Counted from the stretch's first letter, positions 1 to 8,307 are shown. The stretch: DNA of 64,000 bases from UBA5009 sp038043185 (GCA_038043185.1 JBBTCO010000027.1:1-64000), one strand, 5' to 3'. Notes: a model not told the origin generated them from the letters alone. Made by a program: numbers and translations.

Positions 1-88
1 CGCTATTTTACCTTGTGAGGACTCACCATCCGTGGTTGCCGGCTCTCGGCATCCTGCCTCGCCGAGGTCCTCACAAGGTAAAATAGCG
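1..88. repeat. Hairpin element R1, family A (46-nt core with unique inverted arms)
   Basis: Arms 1-21 and 68-88 are perfect reverse complements (21 nt visible; the left arm may continue beyond the window edge). They enclose a 46-nt core at 22-67 that begins CTCACCATCC and ends CTCGCCGAGG. The same core, with at most a few changes, recurs at 283-328, 55236-55281 and 55569-55614, each time with entirely different arms. The core has internal short stems (GCCG/CGGC and CCTCG/CGAGG). The orientation is opposite to the next copy, R2. The function is unknown; a bidirectional terminator or a mobile hairpin are both possible. Confidence 0.85.
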
Positions 89-91
89 AAT

Positions 92-157
92 TTAAAATTC
101 TAAAACTTCCACAAAATAGAAGCCCGCAGGAAGTCGACGTAGTGATTTATGCGCGAA
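92..157 (-). pseudogene. Possible inverted copy of the 3' end of the gene left of the window
   Basis: On the minus strand a short open stretch ends in TAA (92-94) and reads ...LPAGFYFVEVLEF before the stop, immediately outside the right arm of R1. By analogy with R2, R3 and R4, whose outer flanks are inverted copies of neighbouring gene tails, this is inferred to be a decayed copy of the C-terminus of a plus-strand gene lying to the left of base 1. That gene is not visible, so the call is a prediction, not an observation. Confidence 0.3.
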
Positions 158-183
158 TCAATTATTTGCTCAACGTCATCGCG

Positions 184-236
184 ATTAATTCGAAACATAA
201 GTTGAACTACTTTTAAAGTCATTGCAGAAAAATTAA
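184..236 (+). pseudogene. Inverted copy of the coaE 3' end
   Basis: Reading the plus strand in the matching frame gives FET*VELLLKSLQKN followed by TAA, which is the C-terminus of CoaE (ETQVELLLKSLQKN) lying inverted on the other side of element R2. The nucleotide match is very high from about 190 to 228 and fades towards 180. The copy has an internal stop, no start and no likely product. It shows that the R2 arms belong to a longer inverted duplication of the end of coaE. Confidence 0.75.
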
Positions 237-251
237 ATTTCGAATTTTACG

Positions 252-359
252 TTTTTAAATTTGCTTAAGTATCTTTGGGAAGCCTCGGCGAGCCAGGATG
301 GCGAGAGCCGGCAACCATGGATGGTGAGCTTCCCAAAGATACTTAAGCAAATTTAAAAA
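252..359. repeat. Hairpin element R2, family A, at the coaE 3' end
   Basis: Two perfectly complementary 31-nt arms (252-282 and 329-359) enclose the 46-nt family A core (283-328) in the orientation opposite to R1. The arms contain CTTAAGTATCTTTGGGAAG and its complement and share nothing with the arms of the other copies. Beyond the perfect arms the inverted similarity continues outward, with mismatches, into the last part of coaE on the right and its copy on the left. It lies downstream of coaE and could end its transcript, but there is no clear U-tract after a short GC stem. Confidence 0.9.
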
Positions 360-376
360 AACAGCTTCGAAAAGAC

Positions 377-973
377 CTAATTCTTCTGCAATGACTTTAA
401 AAGTAGTTCAACTTGTGTTTCGAGTTGATCAAGATCGCTATTGTTGTGGATGATGAATTTGGCTAGTTTTTCTTTTTTAGCCAAAGGAAGTTGTGCTTTC
501 AAGCGGGCTTCGATTTCTTCGTCGCTCCAGCGGTTTCGACTTTTCATCCTCGACCTTTGGAGAGTTTCTGAGCATGAGACTAAAACAGTCGCGTCAAATT
601 GCGATTGTAAATTTTTTTCAAATAAAAGTGGAACGTCATAAAAAGCGATTTTAGTCCCTTTTTCTTCTAATTTTTTCCGAGTTTCTTTTACTTTTGCCTG
701 GACTAAAGGATGGACGATAGCTTCTAATTTTTGCAGATCAGAGGGCGAATTAAAAACGACCTGAGCCATTTTTTGGCGATTCAATTCCCCGTCTGAGCCA
801 ATGAGATCTTTCCCAAAGGTCTCGACGACTTTTTGCAAACCCAACGTTCCATTCTGCAACACATCTTTAGCGATTTGATCCGCATCTAAAACAGAAAATC
901 CTTTTCGTCGCAAAAAATTTGCAACGGTAGACTTACCGCTAGCTAGACCACCACTCAGACCAATCCACTTCAT
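377..973 (-). CDS. coaE: Dephospho-CoA kinase
   Basis: Catalyses the last step of coenzyme A synthesis, ATP-dependent phosphorylation of the 3'-hydroxyl of dephospho-CoA, in the cytoplasm. The 198-residue length is normal for the family. The Walker A loop GGLASGKST is at residues 8-16 and the DAD substrate motif at 30-32; the VPLLFE segment of the lid/substrate region is also present. The gene is transcribed away from the Ser/Thr kinase and shares with it a short divergent promoter region (974-1037). Its last ~15 codons are duplicated in inverted orientation beyond hairpin element R2. Confidence 0.95.
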   Translation of the reverse strand: MKWIGLSGGLASGKSTVANFLRRKGFSVLDADQIAKDVLQNGTLGLQKVVETFGKDLIGSDGELNRQKMAQVVFNSPSDLQKLEAIVHPLVQAKVKETRKKLEEKGTKIAFYDVPLLFEKNLQSQFDATVLVSCSETLQRSRMKSRNRWSDEEIEARLKAQLPLAKKEKLAKFIIHNNSDLDQLETQVELLLKSLQKN

Positions 974-1037
974 GCGTTATATCCTTTAGAAGCAATAAAA
1001 TACGCCGATGTAATCAACATAGAGGAAACCGAGTTTC

Positions 1038-3023
1038 ATGGCAAATACGTTCGAAAAATTCGGGAAATACGTACTGCTCGAGAAGATGGCTTCAGGCGGT
1101 ATGGCCGAGATCTATTTAGCTAAATCGCCGGGGGCGAATGGGGTGACCAAATTTTTGGCCATCAAGCGTATTTTACCGCAATTTTCTGACAATACCGAAT
1201 TTATCGACATGTTCAAAGAGGAAGCGAAAATCGCGGTCAATTTGAATCATGGTAATGTCGTTTCGATTTATGATTTCGGAGTCGAAAAAGCTCAATTTTA
1301 TTTGGTAATGGAATATGTCGAAGGTCGAAACCTGCGACAAATTATCAATGAGCTAAAGAAAAAAGATATGGTTTTTTCTGTTGAGCAAGTTGTATTTATG
1401 ATCAAGGAAGTAGCGGCCGGTCTTGATCACGCTCATCGTTGCATTGATGGCTCTACTGGAAAACCTCTTAATATCACTCACCGTGATATGAGTCCGCAAA
1501 ATATCATGGTCAGCTTCGAGGGCGAAGTCAAAATCATCGACTTTGGTATCGCCAAAGCAGAAACCCAAATTGAAGTTACAAAAGCAGGAACCTTAAAAGG
1601 AAAATTCGGTTACATGAGTCCCGAGCAAGCCGAAGGACATCCCATTGATTTACGCACAGACATTTTTTCTTTGGGTATAGTTTTGTGGGAATTACTAGCC
1701 AATGACCGACTATTTACCTCGAACAGCGAAGCCGCAATTTTGCGAAAAATTCGCGACTGTAATATTACGCCAATTCGAAAAATTAATCCCACTGTACATC
1801 CCGAACTTGAGCGTATTGTTGCTAAGTCACTGACAAAAGATAAAAGTATTCGTTATCAAACTGCAGCCGCCTTCAATCGTGATTTAAATCGTTATTTGAA
1901 TACTCAATATCCTGATTTTGCACCTGAAGATTTCAGTGTCTTTATAAAAAATGCATTTTCCGAAAATTACACCAGTCAAAAAAATAAACTCGTTGAGTAT
2001 TCAAAAGTTCAAGCTGACTCGATCGAAAGCACAAATGATAGCTCTTATGATGCCGCCTTTGGTAACAGCAACAGTGGCCAAGCAGTTGAAAGCCCTGACC
2101 ATTCTTACAGTGAAATTGGCCTCACTTTACCAAGCGACACAAACGTGGCACCGATTGATTTGAAAACTCTAATCAAAGAAAAACCAAGTGATTCAGGCAA
2201 AGATTATCAAAGTGGAGTGACGAAACGAAAAACAATTCCCGGAATACCTTCCGCCCGTTCGACGACAATATCAGGATCAACTGGAACTGGTGTTCCTCAG
2301 TACACATTCAGCGCTTCCAAAGTGCGCCGTCATCAAAAATCACAACAAAATTCAAGCAGCACAGTAGCTATAATTTTGACTTTGATTTTTGCTGGTGGAA
2401 TTGGTTTGTTTCTTTACAAAAAACCAATGGAAGGCAGTGTGGCCCAATCTTCTTTGAAGTATCCGGCGAATAAAGCGATACCAGAGGCGACGATGGTTCC
2501 TCGGGTTCCAGGTCAAAATGAAAGCATTCCGGGGCCAGATCCATTGCCAAATCGAATTAAAAATACCGGACGAAAACAGTCTGCTGTTGTGTCCATATTT
2601 TCCGAACCATCGGAAGCAGAAATTTATCTTGATGGTGAATTTACCGGACACAAGACTCCTTATCGTTTTACAAAACTAACCAATCAAGATTATCAACTGA
2701 AACTGATCAAACAAGGATATTTACCTCTTGAAAAAACATTTTCTCTGACTCGTCTAGTGAACACCCTTGATAATAAACTTTCTTTGGAACGATACGGTTT
2801 TATTAATTTGAATGTGATCGGCGGAGGCTCGAATCCTGTTGTCGAAATCAACGGAAAAATCGTTGATAAAAAACCACCAATCACAATGCAAAAAGTCCCT
2901 GCCGGAGTTCCAATTACAATTCGAGTCAACAACGAGTACCTGAATATGTCTGCTGCAGAAACTATTACCGTAAATGAAAATCAGAAAAAAATTGTCGAGC
3001 TTGTCTTAAAATCCAACCAATAA
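1038..3023 (+). CDS. Membrane Ser/Thr protein kinase with C-terminal PEGA domain
   Basis: A Hanks-type kinase of 661 residues. The N-terminal kinase domain has a Gly-rich loop (ASGGMAEIY), the catalytic HRDMSPQN loop with H148-R149-D150, the DFG motif at 168-170 and GYMSPEQ of the activation segment, so it should be active. A low-complexity Ser/Thr-rich linker follows (about 330-435), then one membrane helix (about 443-462). The extracytoplasmic part contains a PEGA-type repeat (SEPSEAEIYLDGEFTG). PEGA domains are thought to bind envelope carbohydrate or protein, so an envelope sensor is likely (inference). Only five bases separate it from the acyl-CoA synthetase, suggesting an operon. Substrates are unknown. 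Confidence 0.9.
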   Translation: MANTFEKFGKYVLLEKMASGGMAEIYLAKSPGANGVTKFLAIKRILPQFSDNTEFIDMFKEEAKIAVNLNHGNVVSIYDFGVEKAQFYLVMEYVEGRNLRQIINELKKKDMVFSVEQVVFMIKEVAAGLDHAHRCIDGSTGKPLNITHRDMSPQNIMVSFEGEVKIIDFGIAKAETQIEVTKAGTLKGKFGYMSPEQAEGHPIDLRTDIFSLGIVLWELLANDRLFTSNSEAAILRKIRDCNITPIRKINPTVHPELERIVAKSLTKDKSIRYQTAAAFNRDLNRYLNTQYPDFAPEDFSVFIKNAFSENYTSQKNKLVEYSKVQADSIESTNDSSYDAAFGNSNSGQAVESPDHSYSEIGLTLPSDTNVAPIDLKTLIKEKPSDSGKDYQSGVTKRKTIPGIPSARSTTISGSTGTGVPQYTFSASKVRRHQKSQQNSSSTVAIILTLIFAGGIGLFLYKKPMEGSVAQSSLKYPANKAIPEATMVPRVPGQNESIPGPDPLPNRIKNTGRKQSAVVSIFSEPSEAEIYLDGEFTGHKTPYRFTKLTNQDYQLKLIKQGYLPLEKTFSLTRLVNTLDNKLSLERYGFINLNVIGGGSNPVVEINGKIVDKKPPITMQKVPAGVPITIRVNNEYLNMSAAETITVNENQKKIVELVLKSNQ

Positions 3024-3028
3024 AGAAT

Positions 3029-4813
3029 ATGAACCATAAAAAAACTATTGTTGATGCCATTCTTGATTTTCCCAACCGAACATCAAACCCAATTGCAGTC
3101 CAATTTAAAAAGCAGGAACAATGGGTAGTAAAATCCTGGCTTGAATATTATCAGAATCTCAGTCAATTTGGCGCAGCACTTTTGCACCTGGGCCTTAACA
3201 AAGGTGAAAAAGTTTCAATTATGTCGAACACGCGGTATGAATGGTCCGTCGCAGATGCAGGAATACTGGCCAGTGGTGGTGTCGTTGTCCCCGTTTACAC
3301 CAACAGTACTTCCACTGAAGTTGAATACATTTTGAACCATTCGGAAACAAAAATATTACTGATTGAAAATGATCTTGGCTTGCGCGTTTGGAACCAAATT
3401 CGTTCTCAATGTCCTCGCGTTGAAAAAGTCATAATCATAGAAACTCGAAGTGCTTTAGCTGAAGGATACGTGACTTGGAACGAGCTTCTTGACATTGGAA
3501 GTAAAATTCTAGAAACAAAACCAAATTTTTTAACTGACCAAGCTCGACAAGTGTCCGCTTCTGATGCCGCAACCATCGTCTACACCTCTGGAACAACGGG
3601 ACTCCCAAAAGGAGTGTTACTGACTCACACACAAATTGTTTCAGAAGTTTCAGAGGCATTTCCCTTGTGCGGGGTAAGCGAAAAAGATGTTTCATTGAGT
3701 TTTCTTCCCTATGCACACGTGCTTGGCCGGGTCGAACATTGGGGACACCAGTGGCTAGGTTTTACTATGGCTTATGCGGAAAGTATTGATCAAATCCGAG
3801 TCAATTTAAAAGAAATTCAACCGACAATTTTAGTTGCTGTTCCCCGTATTTTTGAAAAAATATACTCGGCCATTTGGGCCCAAATGGAAAACCAAAAACT
3901 AAAGGCAAAAGCTTTTGACTGGGCTCTTAAAGCGGGACTTGCCGTTGGAGAATTAAAACAGACACGATCACAAATGCCATTGAGTTTATTGGCAGAATTT
4001 ATCTTAGCCGACCGCTTGCTTCTTTGCAGAGTCCGAGACGCCTTTGGTGGGAAATTAAAATTTTGCATCAGCGGTGGTGCTCCCCTGAGTTCGGACGTAG
4101 CCCTTTTTTTTCATGCCTGTGGAGTTCTGATTTTAGAAGGTTACGGACTCACCGAAACAACTGCCGCCATCTGCGTAAACACTCCGTTCAATTATAAATT
4201 CGGCTCAGTGGGAAGGCCCATTGGGGACGTGGAAATCAAAATTGCCGAAGATGGCGAGATCCTGATAAAAAGTAAAAAAGTGATGAAAGAATATTACAAA
4301 GATCCTCAAGCGACCTCGTCCACTTTGCACGATGGCTGGTTTGCCACTGGGGATATCGGTGAAATTTTATCAGGTGGGCATCTCAAAATTACCGACCGAA
4401 AAAAAGATCTTATTAAAACCGCCGGTGGAAAATATGTAGCTCCGCAAAAATTGGAAAATCTTTTGAAAATTTCTCCCCTTGTTTCCCAAGTCCTTATTCA
4501 TGGAGATCAAAAAAAATACATTGTTGCTTTAATCACTGTTGATCGATTGCAAGTGGAAAGAATGGCAAAAGAAAATTCATGGAGCTTTGATCAGTGGCAA
4601 GATCTAACCCAAAAACACGAAGTCTACGAAGCTGTCAGACGTGCCTTAGCCGAAACAAATTCTAAACTTGCAAGTTTTGAAACAATAAAAAAATTCTTAA
4701 TTATCCCCACTGAATTTACTGTCGAAGGCGGCGAACTGACGCCCTCTCTTAAAATCAAACGAAAACATCTCGATCAAAAATACCACAAAGAAATCGACTC
4801 CCTCTACGAATAA
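3029..4813 (+). CDS. Long-chain acyl-CoA synthetase (AMP-forming)
   Basis: ANL-superfamily fatty acid:CoA ligase of 594 residues, FadD15-like. The AMP-binding signature YTSGTTGLPKGV is near residues 185-196, the A5 motif GYGLTETTA follows, and the C-terminal hinge region contains WFATGDIG and KITDRKKDLIKTAGGKY, including the motif around the catalytic lysine. It activates fatty acids for degradation or lipid synthesis. It starts five bases after the kinase stop and is probably cotranscribed. It converges on the next gene with a one-base gap, leaving no room for a separate terminator. Confidence 0.9.
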   Translation: MNHKKTIVDAILDFPNRTSNPIAVQFKKQEQWVVKSWLEYYQNLSQFGAALLHLGLNKGEKVSIMSNTRYEWSVADAGILASGGVVVPVYTNSTSTEVEYILNHSETKILLIENDLGLRVWNQIRSQCPRVEKVIIIETRSALAEGYVTWNELLDIGSKILETKPNFLTDQARQVSASDAATIVYTSGTTGLPKGVLLTHTQIVSEVSEAFPLCGVSEKDVSLSFLPYAHVLGRVEHWGHQWLGFTMAYAESIDQIRVNLKEIQPTILVAVPRIFEKIYSAIWAQMENQKLKAKAFDWALKAGLAVGELKQTRSQMPLSLLAEFILADRLLLCRVRDAFGGKLKFCISGGAPLSSDVALFFHACGVLILEGYGLTETTAAICVNTPFNYKFGSVGRPIGDVEIKIAEDGEILIKSKKVMKEYYKDPQATSSTLHDGWFATGDIGEILSGGHLKITDRKKDLIKTAGGKYVAPQKLENLLKISPLVSQVLIHGDQKKYIVALITVDRLQVERMAKENSWSFDQWQDLTQKHEVYEAVRRALAETNSKLASFETIKKFLIIPTEFTVEGGELTPSLKIKRKHLDQKYHKEIDSLYE

Positions 4814-4814
4814 G

Positions 4815-5558
4815 TCAATATAGCCAGATTCGGAAGCCGACGCTGATGTAGGCTCCGCTGAGATCAATCATACGATTGGCACCCGTATTATCCACAACCA
4901 CATCGCCAGCAGTGATACTGCCATTAAAAGCAGAAGCAACATTCTTACTGTATTTAATTTCTTTAAATTTTAAATCACGGTAACCCAACTCGAGCATAAA
5001 GGTCGTTGTGTCCATCATATAAAGCTCTGTAAGAAAACCTCCACCCATTAAGTTTGCTGCGGATTTTGATTCAAGACTAAAATCTGCATTGGGTGCAATG
5101 GTCAGTAGACTATAATCATTCTTCATAGCTAAGCTGGCGGTACCACCATAGCCAAAGAGGGCCAGTCGCAATGTTGGAGTTTGTTTCACAATAAGTTCAA
5201 TACCAATTTTTGGGATGTAACAACTCAAGTCGCTTTTGACTTGATAAACTTCCGAACCCCCAAGGGTTGACGAAACACCACTAAGTGCTGTGGGCTTGAT
5301 AACTTCAAAACCAAATCTCCAGGTTGCACGGCCCGTGAGATAGGAAAAACCAAATTCCCCGCCGGTATTCAAATTATAAGCACCATCATAAGCCGTGGCG
5401 GTGCTTTCGTTAGCAAAAGCTTTATCTTTGATCGCCGAATTTCCACCGGTCAGTAAAAAATATCCACCAAAAGATTCCTTACCCATCGAAAAAACCCGCG
5501 AGTATGCGGGCTTAACAAATGCTAAAATAAAAAATAAGAAGAGGAAGCTCGGTTTCAT
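4815..5558 (-). CDS. Predicted outer-membrane beta-barrel protein
   Basis: 247 residues with an N-terminal signal peptide (MKPSFLFLFFILAFVKPAYS), then alternating amphipathic strands rich in Gly, Tyr and Leu and a final strand ending in aromatic residues (VGFRIWLY), as outer-membrane barrels do. The specific family was not recognised. It abuts the AMIN-domain gene upstream with no spacing and is very likely translated from the same mRNA, so both products probably act in the envelope. Confidence 0.7.
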   Translation of the reverse strand: MKPSFLFLFFILAFVKPAYSRVFSMGKESFGGYFLLTGGNSAIKDKAFANESTATAYDGAYNLNTGGEFGFSYLTGRATWRFGFEVIKPTALSGVSSTLGGSEVYQVKSDLSCYIPKIGIELIVKQTPTLRLALFGYGGTASLAMKNDYSLLTIAPNADFSLESKSAANLMGGGFLTELYMMDTTTFMLELGYRDLKFKEIKYSKNVASAFNGSITAGDVVVDNTGANRMIDLSGAYISVGFRIWLY

Positions 5559-6077
5559 TTAAAGCGTCAAATCCAAAACAACTTTGCTGGTGTTCTTAAC
5601 TCCAGAGACCTGAAAAACTTTGGCTTTAGGATTATTTTTAAGAAAAAGAACTACGCTTAAGCTTTGGTCGATAGGATCTAATGCCAATTCGGTTGATTTA
5701 ATAAACATCGATCCTTTTAAACGTTTTTGAATTTCATGGGCATTTACTTTGGACGCGGGCATTTGGGAAAAATCAATCACCAATCGACTTGGATTCTGAA
5801 GCATTTGCGCATGATAATATCCCGGAAGACCCTTCAAAGTTCTTCCTTGTAAGTTTCCAATGTCAAAAACCACTCTTTCAACTTTATGTTTAATATCTTG
5901 AGATTTTCGCAAATCCAATAGGCTAAATCCCTTGCCCGCGACGCCTCCAATGATGGATCCGCTTCCTTGTAAAATTTTGGAAGGAGTGGCTTTGGGCTTG
6001 TTTATCGCTGCATAAACAACATCACTTAAAAAACACAAAATAAGTGCCATTAAACATGCAATTGATAAATATCTCAT
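5559..6077 (-). CDS. Secreted AMIN-domain-like protein
   Basis: 172 residues with a hydrophobic N-terminal signal sequence (residues 1-23, ending VVYA). The C-terminal ~110 residues resemble an AMIN domain: a short beta-rich module with VERVVFDI, a LVIDFSQM strand and a final KVVLDLTL strand. AMIN domains in AmiC and PilQ bind peptidoglycan. No catalytic domain is attached. A clear ribosome binding site (GGAGG-like) precedes ATG 6077. It is the first gene of a two-gene unit with the barrel protein. Confidence 0.7.
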   Translation of the reverse strand: MRYLSIACLMALILCFLSDVVYAAINKPKATPSKILQGSGSIIGGVAGKGFSLLDLRKSQDIKHKVERVVFDIGNLQGRTLKGLPGYYHAQMLQNPSRLVIDFSQMPASKVNAHEIQKRLKGSMFIKSTELALDPIDQSLSVVLFLKNNPKAKVFQVSGVKNTSKVVLDLTL

Positions 6078-6130
6078 GCTTGACCTCCGTTTTGAATTTC
6101 ACCAGGAAGGAGGGCTCTATTCAAGTACAA

Positions 6131-6325
6131 TTTTCAAAATGAGTTAAGTTTAAGATTTAGTTTTTAGGCCTATCGAAAAACGAGTTCGCATTGGCCGAGC
6201 CCTTGCGAACCTAACCCAACACCCCTTACTCAACCCCAAACCCTGCAAGGGTGAAGGCCAAGCGCTTGTCTGAGCTTTTTCGATAGGCCTAAAAACTAAA
6301 TCTTAAACTTAACTCATTTTGAAAA
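6131..6325. repeat. Hairpin element R5, family B
   Basis: Perfect 50-nt inverted arms (6131-6180 and 6276-6325). The inner part, TAGGCCTATCGAAAAA, is shared with R6; the outer 34 or so nucleotides are unique to this locus. The core holds conserved blocks (GAGTTCGCATTGGCCGAGC and GAAGGCCAAGCGCTTGTC) around a variable middle. CCCTTGC at 6200-6206 pairs with GCAAGGG at 6245-6251; R6 keeps this pairing by a compensatory change. It lies in the divergent region between the AMIN gene and the secreted protein gene at 6875. Confidence 0.9.
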
Positions 6326-6556
6326 AAGCCCACGTTGATTGTAGGCTTCAGTAATGAAATCAAAGGGAGCAGAATTATTGTTCTTTTTGGCAAACAATAT
6401 CATTTTTCTTGCAAAAGAATCCGTCGTTTCTAGAGCCTGTACTACAAGATTCCGACCAAATAGAACCTCTTAATGACCGAGGCATAAAATTCCATTCTCC
6501 TTTAATTAATTTTTTAACGAATAAACCGCTCCCACTCATTTTTTGAAACGATAAGC

Positions 6557-6719
6557 GGGTTAAAATATATTTTTTAGGCCTATCGAAAAACGAGTTCGCA
6601 TTGGCCGAGCACTTGCGAACACAGCTCAAAACTCCTACCCATCCCCCACGCCCTGCAAGTGCGAAGGCCAAGCGCTTGTCTGAGCTTTTTCGATAGGCCT
6701 AAAAAATATATTTCAACCC
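6557..6719. repeat. Hairpin element R6, family B
   Basis: Second family B element, 231 bases after R5 and in the same orientation. The arms 6557-6590 and 6686-6719 are 34 nt with one mismatch. The inner TAGGCCTATCGAAAAA is shared with R5, the outer arms (GGGTTAAAATATA) are not. The internal stem is CACTTGC/GCAAGTG where R5 has CCCTTGC/GCAAGGG, a covarying base pair. The central loop sequence differs from R5. The stretch between the two elements (6326-6556) holds no gene that I can support. Confidence 0.9.
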
Positions 6720-6874
6720 ACAAATCCCTTCAAAAAACCGGCATAGCCTGTGCTCACTATTTAAAGATCAGTTCATCAGTTGACCTCTAAATGCTGTATA
6801 AACGCTATCGCAGTAATTTTAAGGCCACAAATGGGCACGTGTTTAAGTCTTGTACGATCATCAGCGGAGTAAAT

Positions 6875-7888
6875 ATGATTAAACAAATTTTACGACTTCT
6901 CTGCTTTACTCAAATCGCACTTACTCAGATTGTATTTGCGCAAACGAATCAACCAGCAGAATCGGCAGAACCGACAACAGCTTCATCTTCTTCACAGACC
7001 ACTCAACTTCCCATGTTTGGTCCGTTTCTGCCCAAACCAGTAAAAAAAAGCAAAGCACTTTGTACTCTTGTGGCACACGATAGCTTAACTGCTGTTTACA
7101 TGAATGATAAAAGAATGGCGCGAGACTCTAATTTCAATGAAAGTATTCAACAACTCAAATCCCTCGTAAGTAACAAACTTTGTATTCATAAAATTCAAAC
7201 ATGTAGTGTTATTGGTGGAGACGGTGAATCAGCCGTTTCAATAGATGACAACCCCGCAAGTCCTTTTAGTAATAAGCCAAACAATGCGGCTAGAGATATC
7301 AAGCTTCTTACAGATGCAAAAATTTGTAACTTTGATGAACCCACTTATGCCGTTCTTACAGTTGACGGTCGAATTGCTGTTTATATTGATGGCAACAGAG
7401 CCACTCCCTTCAGTGCCAACGCCAAATCGGCTGAAGAAGATCTTAAATCATTTACGAGTGCTTTCAATAATACGTCAGATGTAATCTCAAGTGAAAGCGG
7501 AAACGTGGCTTCTTCAAACTTGACTTCAGTCGAACAAAAAACAAATTCCGAAAAAACAGAACTCAACAAATTAAAAAACCTAAAATGTTGGAAGGGTATT
7601 TCTGCCAATACTCAGGATAAAAATAAAATTCTTTGTGAAAAGAAGATGAAATCAAATCAAATTTGCGAGTCCAGCATGTACTTAAACGATCAAGCAGTTT
7701 TTGATGTTTGCCTCCAGGGATTTGAGGGCAAACCGAATCGCGTCGTCAATTGCATTAAGGGCACCAATCTTAATGAACAAACTGAAAATTTAAAACTTTG
7801 TAGAACACAATTACAAACTGGGCAAATCTGTGAAGCAAATCTTCTTACACATGAGCACGCTAAATATGATGTTTGTATTATGGAATAA
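6875..7888 (+). CDS. Secreted Cys-rich repeat protein, probably truncated by a frameshift
   Basis: The start at ATG 6875 is chosen because GGAG lies a few bases upstream and it opens a signal peptide (MIKQILRLLCFTQIALTQ...VFAQ); an upstream in-frame ATG at 6791 has no such support. The mature part has three tandem ~45-residue units (from about LCTLVAHDS, CSVIGGDGE and YAVLTVDGR), then a linker and four short Cys-paired repeats (QICESS..., VNCIKG..., QICEAN...). No known family was recognised. The gene stops just where a glycine-zipper reading frame continues in the -1 frame, so a single-base deletion near 7876-7885 probably split one longer gene. The tandem units resemble those of the protein at 16969-17355. 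Confidence 0.7.
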   Translation: MIKQILRLLCFTQIALTQIVFAQTNQPAESAEPTTASSSSQTTQLPMFGPFLPKPVKKSKALCTLVAHDSLTAVYMNDKRMARDSNFNESIQQLKSLVSNKLCIHKIQTCSVIGGDGESAVSIDDNPASPFSNKPNNAARDIKLLTDAKICNFDEPTYAVLTVDGRIAVYIDGNRATPFSANAKSAEEDLKSFTSAFNNTSDVISSESGNVASSNLTSVEQKTNSEKTELNKLKNLKCWKGISANTQDKNKILCEKKMKSNQICESSMYLNDQAVFDVCLQGFEGKPNRVVNCIKGTNLNEQTENLKLCRTQLQTGQICEANLLTHEHAKYDVCIME

Positions 7889-8184
7889 CCAGGTGTTTGC
7901 AAAAAGCCGAGAGCTACCTCGCTCATCATAAAAACGATCGCATGAAAAATTCCGCAATCCGGGGCGCTGGAAAAGGTGCAATGCTTGGTGGAGTTGTCGG
8001 ACTTCTTTCTGGAGGAAATCTTCAATCCACCGCTGGCGGAGCTGCTCTTGGTGCCGGTATCGGTGCTGCCGGCGGAGTAATTGGTGAGGCTACGAAGGAC
8101 AAATGGGAACCCGATGATTTGAAACAAAGATACGTTAAAAACTGTCTCGAAAGAAAAAAGTATCAAATTATTGGCTGGAAATAA
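7873..8184 (+). CDS. Glycine-zipper reading frame, likely 3' part of the preceding gene
   Basis: Encodes CLQKAESYL, then a long Gly/Ala zipper (AIRGAGKGAMLGGVVGLL...GGAALGAGIGAAGG) and a tail YVKNCLERKKYQIIGW, the usual order in glycine-zipper envelope proteins. The frame has no ATG before the conserved part (the first possible start is a TTG at 7873, with no ribosome binding site) and no signal peptide of its own. It overlaps the preceding gene by 16 bases. Adding one T in the context ATTATGG would fuse the two as DVCIYGITRCLQKAES, so this is best read as the C-terminal half of a frameshifted secreted protein. A TTG start coupled to the upstream stop is the alternative. Confidence 0.55.
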   Translation: MYYGITRCLQKAESYLAHHKNDRMKNSAIRGAGKGAMLGGVVGLLSGGNLQSTAGGAALGAGIGAAGGVIGEATKDKWEPDDLKQRYVKNCLERKKYQIIGWK

Positions 8185-8307
8185 CTCTGTAAAAAAGGCG
8201 CAAAAACGTCACTGTGTAAATGCTCTTAACAGCCATTAATCAGCTAGTTACGTTGCAAAGCCTTTCCAGATGGACAGATTTTTGAAAGTAAAAACGGTGA
8301 GGTGTTT

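Noticed and set aside
1..359. Reading R1 and R2 as a CRISPR array or insertion sequence ends
   Set aside because: Only two cores in opposite orientation, no regular spacers, no transposase gene and no target-site duplication seen.
252..359. Calling the family A elements simple rho-independent terminators
   Set aside because: The stems are far longer than needed, AT-rich in the arms, lack a defined U-tract, and carry a conserved 46-nt core that termination does not require.
6375..6671. A 98-codon minus-strand open frame between R5 and R6
   Set aside because: About half of it lies inside hairpin element R6, it has no ribosome binding site, and no recognisable motif.
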